Of a stretch of DNA of 64,000 nt, positions 40,779 to 51,186 are shown piece by piece. The stretch is from Haematococcus lacustris (lineage: Eukaryota; Chlorophyta; Chlorophyceae; Chlamydomonadales; Haematococcaceae). Position numbers and translations under genes: made by a program. Numbering within the stretch: position 1 is the stretch's first letter; the number at the start of each line of letters is the position of its first letter. The notes beneath the pieces were generated by a model. That model ran no database searches. It worked only from the letters and a program-made list of their open reading frames with translations, and was not told where the DNA came from. The stretch is from assembly GCA_030144725.1 (NCBI GenBank), contig JASKMD010000007.1:7861568-7925567 (forward strand), written 5' to 3'.

Positions 40779-43637
40779 ATGCCGGACGACAACCTTCAAA
40801 CGGCCCCAAAGCTAGCGCGGTCCGTGGAGGCCGAGGTGCTTGAGAGTATAAGGAACGAGGGGCACTTCGACACCCTCAGGAAAACGGTGAGCGGCGCAGG
40901 CTTGCCGCCCTACTTGAGCCGAGCCTTTAAAACGCATCCCCGCTCCCGCCCCTCGGTGCTGCAGGTTTTGGAGCAACTTCGCCAGCATGTGCGTCTGAAC
41001 ATGACACATGCGAGCATGCGAGCATGCACGGGCGTGATGTCAGGCACGCAGCCTTGATGTAATTAGATGCAACAGCAGGCATACTACTGAGCCCTTCATG
41101 TGCGTGCGCGGCCCCTCCCAGCCTCATCCCAGCCTTGCCACTCCAGCCGTTCCCAGCACCAGGATAGCTGTGACATCGTGTCTTGCCAGGGCCATGTACA
41201 ACAGGTTGACTTGCTTTGTCGTGTCCTCACATGGGCACGCCAGGCTCTGTGACACAGCCTGGCCACTCACATAACGCAGCTGGAGTAGACACATCTGGCT
41301 GGTGACAGCTGACAGGGTGGTGGCTCCACACCTGCACAGCTGAGCCTTGGCGACTGAGGCAAGGCAGGGCAGAGGCAGGCGGAGCCAGGGTACCCTGCCT
41401 GGCCTGAGCACATTGCTAGCCTCTGTCCGCCAGCTGTCCGCCAGCTGCTGAGCTGTTTGCCATTGGGCTAGGGCTGGTCGTACCCTCACCTGCTGGGGCA
41501 GAAAGCCTCAGAGTGGGCAGGGCTAGTAGCCACATAGCAACGGAGTCAGTCTCCACAACAATCACAGCAGTCGCAAGAAAGCTGAGCCAGGTGGCCACGG
41601 GCTGCTGAGGTGTATGTCTTTGGGCTAGGGCTGGTCACACCCTCACGTGTAGGGGCCCAGGGCCTCAGAGTAGGCAGGGCTAGTGCTGTGCTCTGCCTTG
41701 TTGTCAAGGGCCCTGGCTCCGCTGCCACCGGGCACCTGGCAACCGGCGCATTCAGCCCTGCTACGGGCTTGCACCTGCCTACTGCCATGTGCTGCTGCTA
41801 CTACTGCTGCTGATAAATAGTAACTACTGCATTTGTAATGCTGCTACTGCTGCTGCTGCTGCAGCTGCTGGTGGTGATGAATGCCATGTAAGGCTGCTGC
41901 TGCTGCTGCTGCTGTCACGGCAGCGGCGAAACAACAACGACCTGGCTGCTGCCCCAGCTGTCCCTGCTGGTGCTGTGGTGCAGGAGGGTCTGAAAGCCGG
42001 CATCCTTGAGCTGCTGGACTCCTCACGGGCGCTGCAGGAGGCGCAGGGCAGGCCACTCACGCCAGCCAACAAGAAGCGGCTGCTGGACGAGTTGCGCAAG
42101 GAAAAGGAGTGAGGCCGGGTGGAAGAGAGGGGTATGGGAGCAGAAGCAAAGGAGTAGTTAGTAGGTGGGCGGGTGGGCGGGCGGGCGGGCAGGCAGACGG
42201 GCGGGTGGAGCAGTTGGGAGGGATGCAAGGATTGAAGCTGGGGTTGAAGGGGGTGACGGGAGCCGGGTCATCATCAGGCCACCCCAATGAGGGCCTCTGG
42301 CTGACAGCTAGGATAGGGCTGGTGGGGCAGGGCAGGGGCGGGCGGAGTTGGGTTGGGGACTCAGGTGAGCCTAATAGTTTGTTTTAGCTGCATGTTAGGG
42401 GTGGCTGCCATGGCCTGACCTAGCCGCTCACACTGCCACACAGCCAACCCCCAACATGCAGTCCTACCCTTCTTTCGCGGTTCCTCTGCTGTCTCAAACA
42501 GGCATGCCCACACTGTTTGCTACCGCCGCTGCTCTGTCATTGCTCTCCAACCTTGAACCCCCCTTTGCTGCTGCTGCCCCTCCTGCCCCTGCTGCTGGTG
42601 GCCGTGCTGCCCCTGCTTCCGCCGCTGCTGCTGCCCCTGCCCCTGCCGTCACTGCACTGTTCCTGCTCTCCAACCTCCTTCCCCTTCTGCTGCTGCTGCT
42701 GCTGCTGCTGGCCCTGCTGCTGCCCCTGCCGCTGCTGCCCTGTTGAGGCGTGCCTGCACCCCACCTGCTGCTCCTTCTGTCTGACTTTTAGGAAGGAGCT
42801 GCTGGAGCTGGCCAGCAGGTCAGTCTGGAGTCTCATCAGCAGCTCGGAGGGGGTGGTGGCACAGCAGCTGCAGGACACGGTATGTGCATGCACCATCACC
42901 TAGTTGGGCAGCTACCATACCCCGGGCACCTCTCCTACCCCTTGCACCTCCGCATCTAGCTTGTGCACGTAACCCTGGCTTGCTACTTTCTCCCCTTGAC
43001 TGGCATGAGCACAAGGTAGCCAACACAGGGGTCCTGCCCCTGCCCCTTACTCGCGACCCCTGACTATGAACCATTTTTTTCCCCTTCAAAACAGCCAAGC
43101 TGATGCTGGTCACGAAGGGTCCAGGACCATCACATGGCAGGTTACGCAAATATTATACACATTGAGACAATTTTCGGTTACGAAGCAGCTGAGGCCAGCC
43201 GACGCAAGGGTCCGTTTGGTAACGAAAGCCTTGCCTAGAAAACACGCTTTTGATTCCGATCGTTACGTATTACGCAAAAAAAAATCACTGCTATGAACCC
43301 ACTCCTGACCCTACCCCTGTCCAGGCAGCCCACCCAGTTGTCTGTGAGGCGCGTCTGCCTTGGCCCTGCCAACTCCTGACCTGGGTTCAAATCCTTGGCC
43401 TGGCCTGTAGGGCTGCAATATGTCCTCAGTGGCTTAGTGCTTTACTGTGTTTGTTTGGTGAAGTGCTGCCTCAGAGCAAGGGCCTCCGTTTTCCTCACAT
43501 TCACATAAGCATGGTTAGCTGCTGATGGCTGTGCTTGCATGCAGGTGCACCAGGCACTCTGTGAGGTGTATCAGCAGAAGCACGAGATGGCTGACCAGCA
43601 AGTAGCTGTAGTGGGTCAAAGGCAGCAGCGCCCCTAA
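40779..43637 (+). CDS. Small helical protein resembling SHG1/BOD1 (COMPASS Shg1 domain)
   Basis: Five exons with continuous phase give about 165 residues: 40779-40886, 40965-40988 (a 24-nt microexon), 41924-42108, 42792-42879 and 43545-43637 (TAA). The N-terminal VEAEVLESIRNEGHFDTLRK, then TVLEQLRQH, recalls the start of the Shg1/BOD1 domain (L..L...G.FD..R), found in a Set1/COMPASS subunit and in chromosome biorientation proteins. Later helices ILELLDSSRALQEAQG, NKKRLLDELRKEKE, LLELASRSVWSLI and VHQALCEVYQQKHEM fit a helical bundle. The start ATG opens exon 1 with no upstream in-frame ATG. The third exon's acceptor could instead be at the CAG before GAGGGTCTG. A FOP/TON1-like N-terminus is an alternative reading. 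Confidence 0.5.
43070..43290. other. AT-rich island in intron 4
   Basis: Low-GC sequence unlike its surroundings, with related motifs GGTTACGCAAATA, GGTTACGAAGC, GGTAACGAAAGC and TTACGTATTACGC spaced over 180 bp. Possibly a small degraded element. Confidence 0.35.
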
Positions 43638-43744
43638 CACGACCTTTCAGCCCCCTTGTCCCTCACTAGGGCCGCCATATGTGCCAGACCACTAGGGATC
43701 ACTAGCGGGTGGCCACTAGCGGGACTACTCAATTGGTGTTAATG

Positions 43745-44355
43745 GGTTGTGTGGAGTATACCCAGTGCACATGGACATGGTGCATGAGTGCCTACCACCT
43801 ACGCTATTGCCTGACTGCGAGTGCTATGGTGTAAGAGTTGGCATGGAAACATGCGCTGATTGTAAGCTGACAGCTCAAGAAGGGGGCACACACTACTGTG
43901 CCTCAGCAGGCTGCTGCTGCTGCTGCTGCTGGGCCTTGGGTGGCTTGTCTCGCACCCGCTTGTAGTCTAGGCCTGGGTACTCCTTGCTCATGGCTGGCAG
44001 AGCTCCCTGCTTTGGCCAGTAGCACAGCTCCAGCGGGCGCCACCTGCTCTCCTCAATGCGCTGCATGTTCAAAGCTGCTTTGCAGTCCCTGTCCTGGCTG
44101 TGGTGCTGGCTTGGCTTTGATACCCTTGCCCTTGCCCTTGCCTTCGCCCTTGGTGGGTTGGGTAAGCCGGGTGGGCTCAGCTGCCTGCTCAGCCTTGGTG
44201 CGCTTGCTGCGCTTGGCTGGCAGGGGAGTGCTGGGCGCAGGGCGCAGGCTGTGTGGCTTCCTGGCTGCTTCGTGGGGCCGGTGGGGGCTTGCGGGGGGCC
44301 ACTACCAGGCACCACATCATGCCCCGCACTGGCTGGTCACGCTGCCGGCTCCAGG
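43745..44355 (-). pseudogene. Fanzor/TnpB-like fragment F4 with 3' tail
   Basis: The minus strand reads [20 protein letters not shown], then [26 protein letters not shown] and a poly-Gln tail. RuvC-III has Lys in place of the catalytic-site Asn (DRDCKAALN). Upstream it keeps the Ala/Pro/Lys linker but has lost the MWCP and DEHRT blocks. The 3' tail matches F1 and F5. Confidence 0.6.
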
Positions 44356-44608
44356 CTGGCCACATAGCACAAGCAGTTTAACAGCAGAGGGGTCCCGGGC
44401 TGCCCCACCAGTGTATCACTTCCCTGAGCCTGCCATACAATGTAATCGTTTGAAGCGGCGGGGGAGGGGCAGACGTCGTGCGTCGCGAAGCAGCCCGGCC
44501 GCGCTCGACTGTGTCGGTGAACCTGCTGACATTGTACACCGCCAGTTGTGACGACGCGACTCGACGAAGGATCTAGGATGAGGGTTGCCCCACATGCGCT
44601 TGACCCGT

Positions 44609-44953
44609 TCATGTGCCTCGACGGCGGACCTTGGGGCCATTCGTAAACCAGACCATTGTGTAGCTCCCATCCGCCTCGCCGTCCTGGTGTAGCTCCACCT
44701 CGCTCTGCAAGGTGGCAGAGAGCAATGGTCAAACCAGGGTGAAATTCAAACTTCATGGTACACACAATTTTATCTCGCTGCGGCGCCTAGCTACGCTCTA
44801 CGGCATGCAATTCTCGCGGTCTGCATATACTGGGGACGTAACGGCAATACACGTGCTTGCGGCAACTGGACCGGCAAGCACCATCCTCCTTGCAGGCGAG
44901 CGGGGTGTGCGCATCAGTGCTGTATCAAGTCTGAGGCGCCTAGTACCGCACAT
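44609..44953 (-). CDS. Tentative small protein with targeting-like N-terminus
   Basis: Two exons with matching phase, 44953-44831 and 44704-44609, give 72 residues. Exon 1 has SPARRMVLAGPVAASTCIAV, an Arg-Arg followed by a hydrophobic Ala-rich stretch as in thylakoid-lumen or secretory signals. Exon 2 reads EVELHQDGEADGSYTMVWF then TNGPKVRRRGT. The region is not repetitive and lies between Fanzor-like repeats. No family is recognised; the donor (GTATAT) is weak and the model may be wrong. Confidence 0.2.
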
Positions 44954-45424
44954 CTAGTCTTGGTTTTCGGCACATGCTAGGGAGGTAGGCGGAGATAGGT
45001 CGGAGCTTGGTGTGGAACGCAACTCGTTTAACGGCTAACGGCATAAGTCGGAGCTTGGTGTGTCGCGCACCATGTTCTGCACTTGAGGTGTCGTGGGGCC
45101 CTGTGCCGCAGCCCACCTCAGTGCTAGGTGCCCTGGTGCTGCAGCCAGGGGCAGGGCAGAGAACCCTGGTGCCTGGCACAGCCAATGGCCCTGTCCTGGG
45201 GCCTGTGCTGCAGCCACAGGCCAGCTGCTGAACTCCTCCAGCCCCCTTGTAGCCAGCCCACTAGGGCTTCCGGCACTGCTCTCCCACCTCCTCCCATCAC
45301 AAGCCTTGCTCTCTGACAACCTCCCATCCCCCTTGTCCCTCACTAAGGCCTCCATTTGAGCCGGACCACTAGGGACCAGTAGTGACCACTAGTGGGTAGC
45401 TACCAGTGGTCCCCAGTGGCTCGA
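44954..45424. other. Intergenic, no gene recognised
   Basis: Tandem half-repeats GTCGGAGCTTGGTGTG near 44999 and 45048. GCAGCCAGGGGCAGGGC blocks resemble those at 45880-45950 on the other side of F5. Confidence 0.35.
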
Positions 45425-45612
45425 CTCAGTTGATGTTAATGGGCTGTGTGGAGTATACCCAATGCACATGGACATGGTGCATGAGTGCCTACCACCTACA
45501 CTATTGCCTGACCGCGAGGGCTATGGTGCAGAGTTGGCATGAAAAACATGTAAGCTAACTGTAAGCTGATATCAGCTCAAGAAAGGGGCACACACTACTG
45601 TGCCTCAGCAGC

Positions 45613-45694
<82 letters not shown>

Positions 45695-45700
45695 GCCTTG
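45425..45700 (-). repeat. Fanzor-like 3' tail (F5) with expanded CTG run
   Basis: Only the shared 3' tail and the poly-Gln end of the ORF remain. The Gln codons are expanded to about 25 pure CTG triplets on the plus strand (45617-45691), against 3 to 8 in other copies. Confidence 0.7.
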
Positions 45701-46158
45701 GGTTGGGGGCTGATGACAGCTCAAATGGCGACACACACTAGTGTGTCACTGCAGGCCATGGCGGTGGAGGGGAGTTGGGGCAGCAGGTGGAGGGGAGTTG
45801 GGGTGGAGGGGAGTTGGAGCCCTGCCCCTGCCAGCCTGGCCCTGATGCCCGTGAGGGCTGGAGGGGAGTTGGGGCAGCAATCGAGGGCAGGGCAGGGGGC
45901 CCTGGTGCCTGGGAAAGTCAGAGGCCATGCATGCCGCAGCCCACCTCCATGCACGGTACCAGGGTATGTAGGTGCCACGAGCGGCTGGGTGCTGGCCCGT
46001 TGCAAAGATCGATACACCACATGTTGGATATAATAACTTTGACTCATTGATACACAATTGGAACAAAAACAAAGGAGCATGAGACCAGGGGATTACGAAA
46101 CATGAGGAACGTCACACCAGGTTATAACTAGTGGTTGCTGATGGTGCGCGTGGTGCAG
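45701..46158. other. Region upstream of the WDR6-like gene
   Basis: GGAGGGGAGTTGGGG minisatellite near 45768-45870. The expected first WDR6 exon was not found here. Confidence 0.3.
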
Positions 46159-49100
46159 GATGCGGTGGCAACCTGCATGTCTACAGCACAACCAGCTGCC
46201 AGCTGCTCGCCGTGGCTCAAACGCTGACAGGCGACCGGGTCCACGGCATCACCTCCATTCCCCTTCCTCCCCTCAGGCACCCACCTTGCACAGCAGCGGT
46301 GCATGGCGTGCAAGACAAGAGTGGGGGTAGCAGCTGTAAGTGTGAGGGCAGCAGCTGGCTGGTAGCTGTGCATGGAGGGCGGCAGTGTGGCATGTGGGTG
46401 TTGGAGGTGGGGAGGGGGGTGGGACACAACACCGCTCACAGCTGCCCCTGGTCAGAAGGTCCACCCCCCGTGACTACCCACCCTCCATCCACCCTGAGCA
46501 ACCAGCCCCAACAGCAGCAGCAGCAGCAGCCGCTAGTGCAACGGCCACCATTGCTGCCGCTGCAGCAGCACGAACAACAGGAGCAGCAGCAGCAGCAGCA
46601 GCAGCAGGGCCTGCTGACGCACCTCATGCAGTTGCGGCCTCGCCATGCATGGATCATGCAAGCGCTGCTCATGCCCTATGGGGATGGGACTGCCGCGCAC
46701 CTACCCGCCAGGGGGAGGCTCCAGCAGACCATAGACGCCATGGTGAGCAGTGGGGCAGCAGCAGCAGCAGCAGCAGCAGCAGAACCCGACGTGGCGGCCA
46801 TCAGGTCAGGTCAGGGACATGCCCATACCTCACAGCCAGGGCAGGATGGGCTGCCTCGTCCCTTTGGCCTTGCCCCCTCCCCTCCCGGCCCAGCCCCTGT
46901 CAGGCAGTGGACCCTCGCAATTGGGTTCACGGACAACAGCGTGGAGCTGTGGCGGGTACAGGCCTGGACAGCAGATCAGGTGAGGCAGGGGAGGGGGAGG
47001 GGGAGGGGGAGGGGGAGGGGGAGGGGGAGGGGGAGGGGGAGGGGGAGGGGGAGGGGGAGGGGGAGGGAGAGCCTGTAGTCGATGCTGCTGCTGCTGCTGG
47101 TGCTGCTGGGTTGCAGGCCCTTGGCCCCAGTCGCTGGCAGTGGAGTGCAGACTGGCTGTCCAGCGTGACCTGCAGCCAGCGCTGCCTGCTATACTCCTTG
47201 GATCTGCACCCCTGCCCGCAACTAGGAGCCAGCAGGGCCTGGCTGGCTATGCCGCCGCCACCTCCGCCCCAGCCCCCCCCGGACCTCCCCAAGGCACCTA
47301 GCTGTGGCCCAGCCCCACCGCGTGGTGTGGCCGGTGACGCAGAGCAGCCAGCAGCCCACCTCCCCTGGACACCTACCCTGGCGCTGGTGGCCGCAGGCAA
47401 GTGCTGGGCTGCTGACCTGCATGGGGGGTCACTCACATCACACCCTCCAGAGATGTACGCTTGCAATCAGGCACCTGGCTGATCGGCACTTCTCTGCTCT
47501 TGCCCGTGTGGGGCCCCTCTGCTGGCCCCTCTCCTCCTTCTGGTACCCCACATACCACCACTGCAACCACTGCCACCACTGCAACCACTGCAACCACTGC
47601 AACCACTGCAACCACTGCAACCACTGCCACCACTGCCACCACTACAACCACTGCAACCACTGCCACCACTGCCACCACTACAACCACTGCAACCACTGCC
47701 ACCACTGCCACCACTGTCATCACCAACACCGCCAGCACCACTGCAATCACCAACACTGCATACACCACTGTCATGACTGCCACCAATGTGCAGGCACCAT
47801 ATTTGGTGAGGTGCTTGTCTGGCCGGTTCCAGTGCCCTGCAGCCTGCAGGAGCCCAGGCAGGTAGGGACCCCCCTTTGGCCAGCCCACATGCAGGGGCCT
47901 GCCCACCAGGGCCTGTCCTCCTTTACTCCTGTCTGGGTGCGGGTGTGGGTTGTCAGGTTTCAGTTGTCAGTTATCAGGAAAAGTCTTGCTTGTTGCCAGC
48001 ACCCCTGCTCACTCCACGACAATCATGCGTTTCACAAATTGGTGAGGAGAAAGAAGACATAAGATGAAAGACAAAAGGGAACAATGCATAGCAGGACAGG
48101 GCATAGCCATAGAGCATGCGGCTGTGTTCCTGCTGCTTTTCTGCAGCCGCCTGCGCACCTAAGCGTCCCGCCCCTTTTCCGCCTCGTCGGCCACACAGGT
48201 CCAGTGTTCGGCGTGCGCTGGGGCTGCCTTCGCGACTCGACCTGCCTCGTCTCCGCCTCGGACGATCGTACGGCTCGAGTGTGGCAGCTGCCGCGAATGC
48301 TTGGAAGAGATGCGTCATCATGCAGTCATGATGGCGGCGCATCCGCAGTCGCATCCGGCGCATGTTGCCTGTCGGTGCTTCGCGGTCACACTTCCCGGGT
48401 GTGGCAGGGCCGGGTATTGGGCGGCGAGCTGGTCGCAACGGCGTCGGAAGACTGCAGCACGCGGGTTTGGAGTTTGCGGGACGGGCGCTGCCTGGCTACG
48501 CTGCAGGTGAGACGTGTGCTTGTCACTTCCGTAGCTGTCCCTTGAGTAGTGATTTTGCCACAGGCAGTTGCTCTGATGATGATCACAGCAAATGGTAAGC
48601 TTCGCACGGTTGCTAGCCTGCACACACCGGATAACTCCGCTCAGTTGGACCCCTCCTTCTGCGCCTTGTCGGCCAGCAGCAGTGCATCAAGGCAATGTGT
48701 GGTTATGGCTACGCAGGGCCATGCAGGGAGGGGTGTGTGGCGCCTGGCTATGGCCAGCCAGGGGTCACTCCTGGTCACAGGTGAGCAGGTACCAGGAAGC
48801 TGCGAGTAATGGCGGAGAGCTGGTAGGCAGCTAGGGTCAGGAAGAGGGTGACAGGAATGGCAGTTTGCACCATTTTGACCCTGACCCTGACCCTGACTCT
48901 GACCCTGACCCTGACCCTGACCCTGACCCTGACCCTGACCCTGACCCTGACCCTGACCCTGACCCTGACCCTGACCCTGACCCTGACCCTGACCCTGACC
49001 CTGACCCTGACCCTGACCCTGACCCTGACCCTGACCCTGACCCTGACCCTGACCCTGACCCTGACCCTGACCCTGACCCTGACCCTGACCCTGACCCCGA

Positions 49101-51131
49101 CCCTGACCCTGACCCTGGTCCTGGCCCTAACCCCGCAGGGGGAGCAGATGCCAGCATCCGTCTGTGGTCGCTGGCCGCCTGGCTTTCCCCCGCCCTGCTC
49201 ACCCCGCCCCTCACGACCCCCTGCCCCCCATCCCCTCCAAGCAGCCCCGACAAAGGCCTAGCACACAAGCCTATCAGCACTGCCGCCCCCTGCCACTCCG
49301 CTGGCGGCCCCATGCCCTCCATGCCTCCTGGTGCAGCCATGGCTCCCAACCACCCTCCTCTCTCCTCCTCCTCAGCTACTGCCTCCTCCTCCTGCTCCTC
49401 CTCCCCTGCCTTATGGCCTCTCGTACAGCCCACCCCCACTGGTGAAGCTGAGGGTCACCAAGCAGAGCCTGTAGAGCAAGGGCCTGGGCCAGGCAGCCTG
49501 CAGCATTGGTCAGTGAGGTGAGCTGGTCAGAGGGAGCTGGACCCACGTGCTGGATTCCTTCATTGCCATTGCTCACTGAACTCAGCCTGCCAAACATCCA
49601 AGCCTGCCAAACTTCTACAGTTGATGGACCCTGACCTCACTTGTCACGTAAGCACGAGTCATCGTTTTCCACGGACATACACAGCCCGGTAAACACCCCT
49701 CTACACAGCACGTGTGTGCCTCGTCCGTTGTTTCAGTAGCTTGTACTCAGCCTGCCATCTCAAACATCCAGTACACACAGGTGGCAGGTGCCTGCCTGCC
49801 ACCCCCTCCTGCCATTGCACATTACACTGCCTCTGTGTCTGGTCACACTGCCTCTATGTCTGGTCACACTGCCTCTGTGTCTGGTCACACTGCCTCTGTG
49901 TCTGGTCACACTGCCTCTGTGTCTGGTCACACTGCCTCTATGTTTGGTCACACTGCCTCTGTGTCTGGTCACACTGCCTCTGTGTCTGGTCACACTGCCT
50001 CTGTGTCTGGTCACACTGTCTGTGTGTGCAGCTGCCGTCTGCCTGATGTGATACCCTCACTCGCCAAAATGGACAAACCGCAGCACAAGAACTCTGCAGA
50101 GCAACCAGAAGCAGAAGAACAGCAGCAGGAGCAGCAGCAGCTCCGCAGCCACAGCAGGAACAAGGCGGACTGGGTGCGCTGCCTGACCTGGGGGGTGGGG
50201 CACCCTGGCAGCAGCCCCCTCTGGGGCCCAACACCACATGCGGCCACCCACATAACGGCCAAACCCCCAACCACCACCCCAGACCACCAACCCCCCACAC
50301 CCCCTGCTAATCCCTCCACCCTCCCTCCGCCCTCAGCCCTCGACCCCTTCTGCCGCCCCAACCTGGCCCTCCCCTCCCCACCCCCCGTCCACCCCAACCC
50401 ATTGCCCAAGCCGGCCCCCACCGTGCCTGCTGCCAGACCTGCCGCCACCACCTCCCCGCCCCCCGCCCCCTCCCCTACCAGCCCCCCCGGCGCTGCCCTC
50501 CCCTGCCCCAGCCCCAGCCCTGCCACCACCTGCGGCCCTCACGCTGCCCTGGCCTCAGCCACCGGCCCTGCCATCCACCCACATCCCACTCCTCCCAGCG
50601 GGCGCCTGCCCCTGCTGCTGGCCACTAACTCAGGCTGTGTGCTGCAGGCCCTGCTGCTTCCACCCACCTTCCACACTGACGTCACACTCAACCAGGTCAC
50701 ACCCCACTCCTCTGGCTCCGGCTCCTCCCTGGGTGACACCTCCCTTGCAAGTATGATGCAGTGCGACCCCCATCATGAAAGTGTGAGGCAGTGTGACCCA
50801 CCCCCTAGGAAGTGTGACCAGGAAGAGTGGCAGGTGCTGTACCGCCACCCTCAACGCAAGCCGCTGGCTTGCATGGCCCTGAGCCCATGCGGCAGCTTGC
50901 TGCTGCTGGGGCTCATTGGGGGGGGTGCGGTGCTACTTCCATTGGAGGGTGGGTCAGCAGGGGGGAGGCAGCCCCATGCAGCCGCCATGGAATGGGTGGC
51001 GCATGAGCAAAGTGTGATGCATGTGATGTGGCTGCCCAGCATGGGCCCAGGGGTAGTGGGCACCCTGGACGCCTGTGGTGCCGTCAGGCTGTGGCTGCTG
51101 CCACTAGGGGCGAGGGGGAGTGGGACTTGGC

Positions 51132-51186
<55 letters not shown>

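Noticed and set aside
49712..50031. N-terminal extension of the 968-residue frame over the 21-bp repeats
   Set aside because: The repeats fit an intron that ends at the CAG acceptor before 50032, and phase with the previous exon at 49517 supports splicing there.
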